A DNA stretch of 64,000 nucleotides from DASWJS01 sp036397035 (GTDB taxonomy: Bacteria > Actinomycetota > AC-67). The number at the start of each line of letters is the position of its first letter. Within the stretch, counting starts at the first letter, position 1. The position numbers were made by a program, and so were the translations under genes. Of the stretch, positions 1-8,606 are shown piece after piece. The stretch lies in contig DASWJS010000014.1 of the NCBI GenBank assembly GCA_036397035.1, positions 1 through 64,000 on the forward strand. The letters are read 5' to 3'. The notes beneath the pieces were generated by a model. The model saw nothing but the letters and a program-made list of their open reading frames with translations, ran no database searches and was not told the DNA's origin.

Positions 1-2
1 AG

Positions 3-572
3 GGTGGGGCGTTCTTCGTCAACAGGCCGGAGGACGTTGACCGAGCGCACATCTTGTACGACAAGGGAACGAACCGGCAGGCCTTCATGCTGGGCCTGGT
101 CGACAAGTACTCCTGGACCGACCTCGGCTCGTCCTTCGGGATGTCGGACGTGCTCGCGGCTTACTTGGTGGCTCAGCTTGACGAGCGAGCAGCAATTGCC
201 CGGCGGCGGCGCGCCATCTACGAGCAATACGACGAGCTGCTGTCTCCGCACGGCGCGGCGTTGGGCTACCGCACTCCGGTCGTGCCTGCCGACCGGGATC
301 AGACGTTCCACATGTATTACGTGCTCTTGAAAGACAACGCCACGCGCAACCGGGTTCTCGCCGCCCTTCGGGAGCGCGGGATCCAGGCGACGTTCCATTA
401 CGTTCCCCTCCATGACGCACCCGGCGCCGAACCGCACCTCCGTAGCAGGACGGCATGCCCGGTGACCGACGACGTCAGCGGAAGGTTGCTGCGATTGCCC
501 TTCTTCAACGCGCTGACGCAGGAGCAGACGGAGTACGTGGCGCGGGCGTTCTTGGACGTCGTCGCCGGTTGA
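3..572 (+). CDS. wecE: dTDP-4-amino-4,6-dideoxygalactose transaminase, C-terminal part
   Basis: The 5' end lies outside the window; 189 C-terminal residues are present, with the reading frame open from base 3. The family (DegT/DnrJ/EryC1/StrS, WecE/RffA branch) is PLP-dependent and aminates a dTDP-4-keto-6-deoxyhexose to make dTDP-Fuc4N-type sugars. The stretch DKGTNRQAF, then VDKYSWTDLGSSF, the AAYLVAQL helix and the late FHYVPLHDAPG and RLLRLPFF motifs follow the order in E. coli WecE. The PLP lysine lies upstream of the window. A polyprenyl-phosphate glycosyltransferase and a sulfotransferase follow on the same strand, so a surface-glycan role is likely. Another sugar aminotransferase of the same branch is the main alternative. 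Confidence 0.88.
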   Translation, partial: GGAFFVNRPEDVDRAHILYDKGTNRQAFMLGLVDKYSWTDLGSSFGMSDVLAAYLVAQLDERAAIARRRRAIYEQYDELLSPHGAALGYRTPVVPADRDQTFHMYYVLLKDNATRNRVLAALRERGIQATFHYVPLHDAPGAEPHLRSRTACPVTDDVSGRLLRLPFFNALTQEQTEYVARAFLDVVAG

Positions 573-639
573 CGTCGACCGAGATCGCGCTCCCGGCGGC
601 CTATACTGCGGTAGCTCGGGAAGGGGAGGCACCTGTCCT

Positions 640-1581
640 GTGAACGAACGACCCGCGAAGTACAGCGTCGTCATCCCGGTGTTCAACAGCCGGTCGATCG
701 TCGGCACGACGATCGACAGGACGGTTGCCTTCTTCGAAAGCCGGGATCTTCCGTACGAGGTCATCCTGGTGAACGACGGAAGCCCGGACGGTAGCTGGGA
801 CGTCATCCGCGACAAGGCGCTCCACAACAAGAACCTCGTCGCCGTGAACCTGCTCAAGAACTACGGGCAGCACGTCGCAAACATCTGCGGCCTCCGTCGC
901 GCGACCGGAGATTGGGTCATCACGATGGACGACGACCTTCAGAACCCGCCCGAAGAGATCGCTCACTTGATCAGCGCAGCCGAGGAAGGCCACGACGTCG
1001 TTTTCGGACGCTTCGAAATCAAACAGGCATCCCGCATCCGGTCGATCGGGAGCAAGACCATCGGCATGATCAACCGCCGGATCTTCGGACAGCCACGCGA
1101 TCTGATCGTGAGCAACTTCCGCATCATGCGGCGCGACGTGGTGGACCGGATCTGCGCCACGCGATCGGCGTTCCCCTACATCACGGGCCTGGCCCTTCTG
1201 AACTCTCGCAATCGGGCCAACGTGCAGGTCCGTCACGAGCCGAGGGCCGTCGGCAAGAGCAACTACTCGTTCCGGCGCATCGCGCAGCTCGTCATGACGA
1301 TCCTGTTCAGTTACTCGCTGTTCCCATTGCGCCTCATGGCGGTCCTCGGCGCAGTCATCGCCACGATGAGCTTCGCGATCGGCGGCGTCTACCTCCTGCT
1401 GGCCGCCGTCCGGGGGATCAACATCCCGGGCTGGACCACCGTCGTCGTGCTCCTTGCCTTCCTGAACGGCGTGACGATCCTGATGTTGAGCATGCTCGGG
1501 GAATACACGATCAGAACCCTCAACCAGGTCAGCAACGCCGAGTCCTACCACGTCGTCGATGTCGTCGCAGTCGGACGCTAG
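640..1581 (+). CDS. GT2 family polyprenyl-phosphate glycosyltransferase (ArnC/GtrB-like)
   Basis: A 313-residue protein. The N-terminal GT-A domain begins YSVVIPVFN, has the nucleotide-binding VNDGSPDGS and the metal-binding TMDDDLQNPPEEI. Two membrane helices follow near residues 225-250 and 260-290, the layout of undecaprenyl-phosphate or dolichol-phosphate glycosyltransferases such as ArnC and GtrB. These load a sugar from a nucleotide donor onto a lipid carrier at the inner face of the membrane. The GTG start at 640 is preceded by an AAGGGGAGG ribosome site, and a TATACT box at 602-607 could be its promoter. The end overlaps the next gene by 23 bp, which suggests coupled translation. The sugar cannot be read from the sequence. 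Confidence 0.85.
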   Translation: MNERPAKYSVVIPVFNSRSIVGTTIDRTVAFFESRDLPYEVILVNDGSPDGSWDVIRDKALHNKNLVAVNLLKNYGQHVANICGLRRATGDWVITMDDDLQNPPEEIAHLISAAEEGHDVVFGRFEIKQASRIRSIGSKTIGMINRRIFGQPRDLIVSNFRIMRRDVVDRICATRSAFPYITGLALLNSRNRANVQVRHEPRAVGKSNYSFRRIAQLVMTILFSYSLFPLRLMAVLGAVIATMSFAIGGVYLLLAAVRGINIPGWTTVVVLLAFLNGVTILMLSMLGEYTIRTLNQVSNAESYHVVDVVAVGR

Positions 1582-2311
1582 CTTCTTCGTCATCGTCGGC
1601 GCGCAGCGCTGCGGGACGACGTATCTGTACACGCTCCTCGACGAACACCCTTCGATCGAAATGGCCCGGCCCTTACGGCCGGAGCCGAAGTTCTTCCTCA
1701 AGGCGGATGCGGTGGCGCGCGGGATCGACGCGTATCTCGCAGACCACTTCGGGCATCGCCCCCACGCGCGCGTCCGCGGCGAGAAGGGGACGAGCTACAT
1801 CGAGTCCGAGGACGCGGCCAGACGGATCGCCGGCATCCTTCCGGATCCGAAGATCGTCGTGCTCGTGCGCGACCCGATCGACCGGGCGATCTCGAACTAC
1901 CGGTTCAGCGTGAAGAACGGACTCGAAACGCTTCCGATCGCGGAGGCGCTCACGGAACAGGCTCAGGACCGGCCGTACGACACCTCCAGCATTTCCGCCT
2001 CACCGTTCGGCTACCTGCGGCGCGGACGGTACGCGGAGCAACTGGAGATGTACGGCAGGCACATCCCGCGAGAGCGGATCTTCGTCGCCGTCCTCGAAGA
2101 ACTGGTCGAAGGCGGCGTCCTTGCCGAATTGTGCGCGTTCCTCGGCGTCGAGCCTCACCAAACGCGCGAGCCTGGGCCACCGGTCAACGCCTCAGAAGGG
2201 GAGAAGCCTCAGCTCGCCGAGGCGGACGCTGCTCGTCTTCGAACGTATTTCGCGCCGGCGACCGAGCGCCTGGAGGAATTTCTCGGGAGGCGAATCGAGA
2301 GCTGGCGCTGA
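1559..2311 (+). CDS. Sulfotransferase, PAPS-dependent
   Basis: A 250-residue cytosolic protein. The N-terminus carries the 5'-phosphosulfate-binding loop FVIVGAQRCGTTYLYTLL, and KIVVLVRDPIDRAISNYRF is the 3'-phosphate-binding segment with its conserved R and S. These are the two signatures of the sulfotransferase family 1/3 fold, which moves sulfate from PAPS to a hydroxyl or amine of a glycan or lipid. The ATG at 1559 lies inside the end of the preceding glycosyltransferase gene. With the aminotransferase and glycosyltransferase upstream, a sulfated surface glycan is the likely product; the acceptor is not known. Confidence 0.88.
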   Translation: MSSQSDASFFVIVGAQRCGTTYLYTLLDEHPSIEMARPLRPEPKFFLKADAVARGIDAYLADHFGHRPHARVRGEKGTSYIESEDAARRIAGILPDPKIVVLVRDPIDRAISNYRFSVKNGLETLPIAEALTEQAQDRPYDTSSISASPFGYLRRGRYAEQLEMYGRHIPRERIFVAVLEELVEGGVLAELCAFLGVEPHQTREPGPPVNASEGEKPQLAEADAARLRTYFAPATERLEEFLGRRIESWR

Positions 2312-2312
2312 C

Positions 2313-3605
2313 TCACGCTCGAGCCGCCGCCGAAGCGGCGGGCGCACGCAGCGCCGCCGACTCCAGCGCGGTCATCGCGATCAGGGCGATCCCTTCGGCC
2401 ATCAGAAAGGCCAGAGCCGCCCGCACGGCGACGTCGCCTCCCGCCACAACCATCCACCCCGAGCCGGCGGCGAGCGCCACGCCCCACACCGCGACGAGGC
2501 TCTGCCATCGGGCGCGGCTGATCAAGACCAAGCCCTGGACCAGTGTCCCGAGCGCGACGCCGGAGCCGGCGCCGAGGAAGACCAGAGCGTTGCGAGGGAG
2601 GTCGATCTCGGGACCGAAGAGGATGCGCAGAACCCCCAAGGCGATCGTCGCGCCTGCGAGAGCCCCGGCGCCTCCCGCGAGCAGCGCGCCTCCGACCGTC
2701 AGGGCGAGCGTCGCCCGAAGCCGGGCACGCCGGTGACCCACGACGAACCCGGTCAATGCGCCGGTCATGCGGCTCGTGACGCCGAGAGCCAGTAGATAGG
2801 GCGCGCGGAAGAGAGCAAGCGCCGCAAAGGCCGACGTGATGCCGGCCGCGCCGGCGCCGGCGAGAGCCATGGCCACCGGCGCTCCCGTCAGGACGAGTTG
2901 CGAGAGAAGCGACCCGGCCGAGATCCCGGCGAGGAAGCCGAGCTGGTGACCCTCTTCCGCCCGTCCGCCGCCGAACCGAAGGGCGCTCGGCCAGACCAGC
3001 ACGACGCCGAAGCCCGCCACCATGACCAAGGCGAACGCTTCGGGCCCCCAGCCCGCGGCCGCACCGATCACCGCCAGCCCGAGGCGAACAAGGCTCTCCG
3101 CCGCGAAGGCTGCCGCGGTGGCCGAGAACCGCCCGCGCGCGGCCAGGCCGCCGCGAAGAACCCCCATCGCCGCAGTGCCCAGAACGATCAACGCCAGCAA
3201 CGACGGAAAGAGGACCGTTTGACTCCTGAAGAGATCCGCTCGCTCGATCCATGCGACGAAGCCACATGCGAGCGCGAGCATCGCCGTCCACATCGTCATG
3301 CGCGGGAGCGCCCGGCGGACGCCGGCCTCCGACCCGTCTGCGTGGACGCGCCGGATCACCCAGTGCTGAATCGGGAAGGCGAGCGCGGCTCCGGCAACGG
3401 CCCAGAACGTCCACAAGACCGAGACCGGCGCGAATCCCGCGGCGCCGAGAGCCCGGCTCCCGATTGCCGCGAACCCGTACGCGGCAATGCCGTTGACGGC
3501 CGCTCCTACGCTCAGGCCCGCGGCATCGACGGCGAAGCGGCGCCGCATCCGCTCGCTACGAGCGACTGCCGCCGGACGTGCCGTGCTCGCCGCGCTGCCG
3601 ACCAC
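2313..3605 (-). CDS. Wzx/MATE-like polysaccharide flippase family membrane protein
   Basis: A 430-residue polytopic protein with about a dozen alanine-, glycine- and valine-rich membrane segments spread over the full length. The N-terminal pattern, a short basic start and then a helix followed by GSRALGAAGFAP, is typical of the polysaccharide-biosynthesis/MATE superfamily that flips lipid-linked oligosaccharides. The start is uncertain: GTG at 3605 gives the listed length, and an internal ATG at MRRRFAVDAAG is equally plausible. It follows rplA by 27 bp on the same strand, so read-through from the ribosomal operon is possible. It converges with the sulfotransferase gene across 1 bp. A multidrug MATE role is less likely beside glycan genes. 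Confidence 0.72.
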   Translation of the reverse strand: MVGSAASTARPAAVARSERMRRRFAVDAAGLSVGAAVNGIAAYGFAAIGSRALGAAGFAPVSVLWTFWAVAGAALAFPIQHWVIRRVHADGSEAGVRRALPRMTMWTAMLALACGFVAWIERADLFRSQTVLFPSLLALIVLGTAAMGVLRGGLAARGRFSATAAAFAAESLVRLGLAVIGAAAGWGPEAFALVMVAGFGVVLVWPSALRFGGGRAEEGHQLGFLAGISAGSLLSQLVLTGAPVAMALAGAGAAGITSAFAALALFRAPYLLALGVTSRMTGALTGFVVGHRRARLRATLALTVGGALLAGGAGALAGATIALGVLRILFGPEIDLPRNALVFLGAGSGVALGTLVQGLVLISRARWQSLVAVWGVALAAGSGWMVVAGGDVAVRAALAFLMAEGIALIAMTALESAALRAPAASAAARA

Positions 3606-3632
3606 CTCGCCGACGTCTTGGCGGCGGTGCGG

Positions 3633-4313
<681 letters not shown>

Positions 4314-4357
4314 CGCTTGATACCTCCGTGGTCGAGCGGCGCCCATCGCGCCTCCCA

Positions 4358-4792
4358 CTAGTCGGTGACGTTCACTCCCATGGATCGAGCCGTACCCTCG
4401 ACGATCTTCGTCGCGGCGTCGAGGTCGTTGGCGTTGAGGTCGGGCATCTTGATCTCGGCGATTTCGCGCGCCTGCGCGCGCGTGATCGCGCCGACCTTGT
4501 CCCGGTTCGGCTCGCCCGACCCCTTCTCGATGCGGGCCCGCTGCTTGATGAGCACGCTCGCCGGCGGCGTCTTGGTGACGAACGAGAACGAACGATCCTC
4601 GTAGATGGTGATCTCCGCGGGAATCACCGTGCCGCGCTGGGACTCGGTCGCGGCGTTGTACGCCTTGCAGAAGTCCATGATCGCGATCCCGTGCGGGCCG
4701 AGCGCCGTCCCGACGGGCGGGGCCGGCGTCGCGGATCCCGCCTGGATCTGGAGCTTGACGACCGCGGCAACTTTCTTCTTCTTGGGGGGCAT
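4358..4792 (-). CDS. rplK: 50S ribosomal protein L11
   Basis: A 144-residue protein of standard length. The N-terminal VKLQIQAGSATPAPPVGTAL, then GPHGIAIMDFCKAYN, and the C-terminal rRNA-binding domain with TKTPPASVLIKQ and the glycine-linked helices are all intact. L11 sits in the GTPase-associated centre and is needed for stringent-factor activation. It lies 8 bp downstream of nusG and upstream of rplA on the same strand. Confidence 0.97.
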   Translation of the reverse strand: MPPKKKKVAAVVKLQIQAGSATPAPPVGTALGPHGIAIMDFCKAYNAATESQRGTVIPAEITIYEDRSFSFVTKTPPASVLIKQRARIEKGSGEPNRDKVGAITRAQAREIAEIKMPDLNANDLDAATKIVEGTARSMGVNVTD

Positions 4793-4800
4793 GGCTCTCC

Positions 4801-5676
4801 TTAGACCTTCGCGATGTCCTCGAAGCTCAGCTCGACGGGCGTCTCCCGGCCGAAGATGTTAACCAGGACCTTGACCTTCTGGCGCTCGCCGTCCACTTCG
4901 CTGATGACTCCTTGGAAGTTGGCGAACGGCCCGCTGGTAACGCGGACGGGATCGCTCTCCTGCCATTCGAGCCGGGGCTTCGGAGCGGCCACGCCCGCAA
5001 CTTCGGGCGCCTCCTTGCCGCGCTTCAGGATCTTGTCCACCTCTCGCGAGGACAGGGGGACGGGCTTTCCCGAGCCGACGAAGCCGGTGACGCCCGGCGT
5101 GTTGCGAACGACGTACCAGGAATCGTCGTTCAGCTCCATGCGAACGAGCAGATAGCCCGGATACACCTTGCGCTGCACGGTCTGCTTCTTGCCGCCCTTG
5201 ACCTCCGTGACGTCCTCCATCGGGATGACGACCTCGTAGATCAGCTCCTCCATGTTCATGGAGGCGACGCGGGTTTCGATGTCGGCCTTCACCTTGTTCT
5301 CGTAGCCGGCGTAGGTGTGGACGACGTACCAGTCTCCCGGCGCCCAGTCGTCGAGAGCCTCGGGCTCCTCGCCCTCCGGCTCCTCGCCTTCGGGTGTGGC
5401 CTCCTCAGCCGTCACGTCGACGGCCGCGAACGCCTCCTCGATCTCGGCCTCCATCTCGGCCGAGACTTCCGTCGCGCCTTCCACGTCAGGCTGGGTCTCC
5501 GCGGGCTCCTCGGCCACGGCTTCTTGCGGCTGGGGCTCCTCCGCCACGGCCTCCGGCGACTCGGGAAGTTCGGCCTCGGCAGCCGGTTCGGGCTCGGCAG
5601 CCGGTTCGGGCTCGGCGGAAGCAGCCTCTTCCTCGTCCGAGGCAGGCTCGTTCGTCAACTCGTCGTCGGGATCCAT
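4801..5676 (-). CDS. nusG: Transcription termination/antitermination factor NusG with long acidic N-terminal extension
   Basis: A 291-residue protein, against about 180 for E. coli NusG. The NGN domain starts near residue 113 (DWYVVHTYAGYENKVKADI) and includes VYPGYLLVRMELND and NTPGVTGFVG. The KOW domain is at the C-terminus (DPVRVTSGPFANFQGVISEV). The first 110 or so residues are almost only Glu, Ala and Pro, with short repeats such as AAEPEP. Acidic extensions of this kind are known in actinobacterial NusG; this one is long. NusG binds RNA polymerase and couples it to Rho and to ribosomal S10. The gene follows secE by 9 bp. Confidence 0.96.
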   Translation of the reverse strand: MDPDDELTNEPASDEEEAASAEPEPAAEPEPAAEAELPESPEAVAEEPQPQEAVAEEPAETQPDVEGATEVSAEMEAEIEEAFAAVDVTAEEATPEGEEPEGEEPEALDDWAPGDWYVVHTYAGYENKVKADIETRVASMNMEELIYEVVIPMEDVTEVKGGKKQTVQRKVYPGYLLVRMELNDDSWYVVRNTPGVTGFVGSGKPVPLSSREVDKILKRGKEAPEVAGVAAPKPRLEWQESDPVRVTSGPFANFQGVISEVDGERQKVKVLVNIFGRETPVELSFEDIAKV

Positions 5677-5685
5677 CGTCCTTCT

Positions 5686-6075
5686 CTAGCCGTAGACCTG
5701 CAGAATGCCCTTGCCGAACAGGAAGTCGAGTCCGAAGACCATCAGCGTCACGAAAGTCACCGAGACCATGACCACGATCGTGTAGGTGAACACCTCGCTA
5801 CGCGAGGGCCACGAGACCTTCTTCAGCTCCTGGCGAACTTCCTTGAGGAACTGGCGCGAGCGCTTGATCCTTCCTTCGCGCTTCTCGCGTCGCTCGCCCC
5901 TCGCGCGCCGCCGGCCGTCGTCGTCGCCGCCGCCTCCCGTGCCGTCGCCCGAAGGTCCGCGACGGCCGCCGCCCGACCCGGCGCCACTGCGCGCGGCAAG
6001 CGGCGTTCGCCGCGCGCGCTCACGCTCGGCTTGCTTCTCCTGTTTCGCCAGGAGCCTCTTGGTCTGTCTGTTCAT
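5686..6075 (-). CDS. secE: Preprotein translocase subunit SecE
   Basis: A 129-residue protein. The C-terminal 55 residues form the SecE domain: FLKEVRQELKKVSWPSRSEV is the amphipathic cytoplasmic helix with the conserved KxVxWP motif, and one membrane helix follows. The first 70 residues are strongly basic and low in complexity (Arg, Gly, Lys), a common actinobacterial extension. SecE clamps SecY in the inner-membrane translocon. It lies between tRNA-Trp and nusG, its usual place. Confidence 0.95.
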   Translation of the reverse strand: MNRQTKRLLAKQEKQAERERARRTPLAARSGAGSGGGRRGPSGDGTGGGGDDDGRRRARGERREKREGRIKRSRQFLKEVRQELKKVSWPSRSEVFTYTIVVMVSVTFVTLMVFGLDFLFGKGILQVYG

Positions 6076-6184
6076 GGCCTTCCTGTCCGGCGGCTCGACG
6101 CGGGTCCGGTGTGCCGGTCACGAATATAGCCGCGGATCGCGAACCCGCGGCTTCACGACCGGGCGACCTGCCCCTACCGCTCTG

Positions 6185-6258
6185 CAGGGCCGGAGGGACT
6201 CGAACCCCCAACCCCCGGTTTTGGAGACCGGTGCTCTGCCAGATTGAGCTACGGCCCT
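6185..6258 (-). tRNA. trnW: tRNA-Trp (anticodon CCA)
   Basis: Read on the minus strand, the 5' acceptor arm AGGGCCG (6258-6252) pairs with CGGCCCT (6192-6186). The D arm, the anticodon loop CUCCAAA with anticodon CCA, and the T loop UUCGAGU are all present. No CCA end is encoded. Location immediately upstream of secE-nusG is the usual actinobacterial place for trnW. Confidence 0.95.
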
Positions 6259-6354
6259 CCGCGAACGGGCATGCCCGTTCGTGAACCCGCTCAGTATACG
6301 TGGCGGGCTTGGGTTGACCAATCGGTTCGCGGCGGCGCCCGGGCGTCCGGCAGA

Positions 6355-6765
6355 TCAGCCGGTGAGCCCGGACTGCAGGCCGGTTCGCCTGGTCCGCCGC
6401 GTCCGCCAGAACGCGTACGCGGCGCCGGCGGCCACCAAGGCGGCGGCGCCGGCTGCGGATGCGAGCGCCTCCCGATTCTCCCCGATCGCCCTGGCCACCT
6501 CGGGCAGAAGAGGCGGGACGAGGATCGTGCGTCGCGGGAGCGGCTCGGCCACCGCTTCGACGATCGCGTCGGCCAGGTAGGGCGGCGGAACGGCCTCGCG
6601 CTCGGCCAGCGTCGCAAGGCCCTCGGTCACCCGCCCAAGCACGAGTAGCTCGGCGCCGCAGGATCGACACGACTCGAGGTGCTCGGACACCAGGCTCCTG
6701 GTGTCCGGCCGGAGGTCGCCCCCGGCAAAGCCGGGGAGGTAAGGAGTCACCTGTTCACACTTCAT
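6355..6765 (-). CDS. Anti-sigma factor with zinc-finger (ZAS-like) domain and one membrane helix
   Basis: A 136-residue protein. The N-terminus carries SEHLESCRSCGAEL, the His-x3-Cys-x2-Cys core of zinc-binding anti-sigma domains. Near residues 105-127 an Ala-rich membrane segment (ALASAAGAAALVAAGAAYAF) is followed by a short Arg-rich tail, so the zinc domain faces the cytosol. The ATG overlaps the stop of the upstream ECF sigma gene by 4 bp, the standard arrangement for a cognate pair. It is inferred to sequester that sigma factor at the membrane; the inducing signal is unknown. Confidence 0.85.
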   Translation of the reverse strand: MKCEQVTPYLPGFAGGDLRPDTRSLVSEHLESCRSCGAELLVLGRVTEGLATLAEREAVPPPYLADAIVEAVAEPLPRRTILVPPLLPEVARAIGENREALASAAGAAALVAAGAAYAFWRTRRTRRTGLQSGLTG

Positions 6766-7325
6766 CTCGCCGCCTTCTTCCGTCCCATCGGGACGACCAC
6801 GCCGGAGGACGAGAGATGGTCGGCCAGTCGCTGGCGAGCGCGGAACAGCCGCACCTTCACCGCGCCGGCGGTCGTTCCCATCTCCTCGGCTATCTCCTCG
6901 CAGGTCCACCCGTACACGTCCTTCAACACCACGGCCGCGCGGTGCTCCGGAGGAAGCGACGCAAGCGCCTGCTCCAGAACGTCGGCATCGGCCTGCCGGT
7001 CGCTGCCGTCGGCAACCGGTATTTCCGGCAGCCGCTCGGGTTCGGTCGGCGTTCCCAGGCGCCCGCGCCTGCGAACGTGCGTCAGCGCGGTGTTCGCAGC
7101 GATCCGGTACAGCCACGTCGCAAGGTTCGCGTCGCCCCGGAACCGCTTCAATCCTCGCCACGCTCGCACGTAGACGTCCTGCGTGACGTCCGCCGCATCG
7201 TCGGGATCGCCGACGATCCGAAGCACGAGCGTGTAGACGGCTCGGTGCGTGCTCCGAACCAGTTCGTCGAACGCCTCCGGCTCACCGCGCCGGCAGGCCT
7301 CCGCCAACGCCGGGGCTACCTGCAA
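6762..7325 (-). CDS. ECF-type RNA polymerase sigma factor
   Basis: A 187-residue protein of ECF length. Region 2 (residues 15-85) has AFDELVRSTHRAVYTLVLRI and DVTQDVYVRAWRGLKRFRGD; region 4 has SLPPEHRAAVVLKDVYGWT and the helix-turn-helix IAEEMGTTAGAVKVRLFRAR. It directs core polymerase to its own promoter set. The TTG start at 7325 is supported by GGAGGT about 6 nt upstream on the minus strand. The stop overlaps the anti-sigma start (ATGA). Confidence 0.92.
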   Translation of the reverse strand: MQVAPALAEACRRGEPEAFDELVRSTHRAVYTLVLRIVGDPDDAADVTQDVYVRAWRGLKRFRGDANLATWLYRIAANTALTHVRRRGRLGTPTEPERLPEIPVADGSDRQADADVLEQALASLPPEHRAAVVLKDVYGWTCEEIAEEMGTTAGAVKVRLFRARQRLADHLSSSGVVVPMGRKKAAR

Positions 7326-7387
7326 ACGCCGACCTCCACTACAAGGGTTTGACGCGCATCGTTACGGTCAGGTTACGCCTCGGTCGA

Positions 7388-7393
7388 TAACGT
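7388..7393 (+). promoter_or_regulatory. TAACGT -10-like box, leaderless start for the 7400 gene
   Basis: TAACGT ends 6 nt before the ATG at 7400 and no Shine-Dalgarno sequence is visible, so transcription probably begins at or next to the start codon. Confidence 0.45.
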
Positions 7394-7399
7394 TTGAGC

Positions 7400-7702
7400 A
7401 TGGTGGCGCGCCCTCGACGCTGGCTGGCGGGAGCATTGCTCCTGCTCGGACTGACCGCGGCCGGCTGCACGGACCCTCCCTTCATCGAGCTTCCCAATCC
7501 CATCGAGGGCCAAATCACCCAGATCGGGACCGACGACCTCGTCCTTGAGACCGGTCAGGGCAAGCGGTACACGTTCATCATCGCGGACGAAGAAGTCACG
7601 ATCGCGCACTTGAGGGAGCATCTGGCGGGCAAGCTTCCCGTGCTGATCTCGTGGCGGCGCGACGGATACGCCTTGGTCGCAACCAGGATCGCGGACGCCT
7701 AG
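7400..7702 (+). CDS. Small secreted lipoprotein, unknown function
   Basis: A 100-residue protein. The N-terminus has Arg residues, a hydrophobic run LAGALLLLGL and the lipobox LTAAGC, so Cys near residue 23 should be lipidated outside the membrane. The mature part (ITQIGTDDLVLETGQGKRYT) looks like a small beta-rich OB or SH3-like fold. No family is recognised. It is divergent from the sigma gene and is preceded by a TAACGT box, which favours the ATG at 7400 over the TTG 6 nt upstream. Confidence 0.75.
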   Translation: MVARPRRWLAGALLLLGLTAAGCTDPPFIELPNPIEGQITQIGTDDLVLETGQGKRYTFIIADEEVTIAHLREHLAGKLPVLISWRRDGYALVATRIADA

Positions 7703-7712
7703 GAGGGTCCGG

Positions 7713-8606
7713 CTAGGGTTCGAGCAGGTCGGTCCGGTCCTTCCACCGGTCGAAGAACGTGTAGTGGTTGCGCTTGGAGAGCCGCTCGCGGTCGTGCTCC
7801 GGCGTCTCGGTCCAGCCGCGGTGCGCGTGCCTGGCGACGGGCAGCGGAACGACACGCGCGCGGTACCCGAGCGCGCGAACCTGGAACGAGAGATCGATGT
7901 CCGCGTTGCGGTACCACTGGAATCGCTCGTGGATCAGACCGTGCCCGAGCACCTCGCGACGAACGGCCATCGCGTAGCCCTCGATCGCGAGCACGTCCGG
8001 CCCCGGGTCTTCGCGCCAGGACCGCATGTCCTCGCTCACCAGACCGAACGGACCGGCGATGCCGACGGCGGGATCGGTGAAGACCTCGAGCAGCGGCCCC
8101 ACGACGTCGCCGTGCGGCTCGATCGACAAGTCCGCAAGGACGACGACGGCGCCGCGGCTCGTCTTCAACCCCGCGTTGTGCGCGCGCGCCCAGCCGAGCG
8201 GGCGGTGCAGGTGAACGGCGCGCGCGAAAGCGAAGGCATCGACCACGTCCTGGACGGCGTCGCCGTCGGCGCTCGCGTTGTCGACGACGACCGCCTCCGC
8301 ACCGGGAGCGTGACGTCCGATGGCCGAGAGGAACCGTTCGAGGTCGCCGGGAAATCCCTCGTAGAGCACGTGGAACGACAGCGGGCACGTCGGGAGTTCG
8401 GCGAGCGCGTCGTCGATCGTCGACGGATCGACCGGCGCCCAGCGAGCGAGGCGCTCGAGGTCGAACCCGGTCGCGGTATCGACGACGCGATAGCCCGCAG
8501 CGGCGATCTCGTCGCGCAAGGCGTCGGCGCGCGCGAAGTCCTTCGCCTGCCGGGCCTCCGCACGCGCGCGCCCCTTGGCGACCACGTCGGGAGGAGCCTC
8601 GGTCAT
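7713..8606 (-). CDS. GT2 glycosyltransferase with N-terminal CysRS-C-terminus-like segment
   Basis: A 297-residue protein. Residues 8-50 (ARQAKDFARADALRDEIAAA, then the VVDTATGFDL segment) resemble the small helical C-terminal segment of cysteinyl-tRNA synthetases. From about residue 75 a GT-A glycosyltransferase follows, with VVVDNASADGD, GWARAHNAGLKTSRGAVVVL and a late WYRNADIDLSFQVRALGY. The usual early Asp-x-Asp is replaced by LADLSIEP. The ATG overlaps the stop of the amidohydrolase gene by 4 bp, so the two are translationally coupled. Donor and acceptor are unknown. Confidence 0.8.
   Translation of the reverse strand: MTEAPPDVVAKGRARAEARQAKDFARADALRDEIAAAGYRVVDTATGFDLERLARWAPVDPSTIDDALAELPTCPLSFHVLYEGFPGDLERFLSAIGRHAPGAEAVVVDNASADGDAVQDVVDAFAFARAVHLHRPLGWARAHNAGLKTSRGAVVVLADLSIEPHGDVVGPLLEVFTDPAVGIAGPFGLVSEDMRSWREDPGPDVLAIEGYAMAVRREVLGHGLIHERFQWYRNADIDLSFQVRALGYRARVVPLPVARHAHRGWTETPEHDRERLSKRNHYTFFDRWKDRTDLLEP

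Noticed and set aside
4314..4358. Longer L1 start at 4358
   Set aside because: The additional 15 residues do not resemble L1, and GGAGG is placed for the ATG at 4313.
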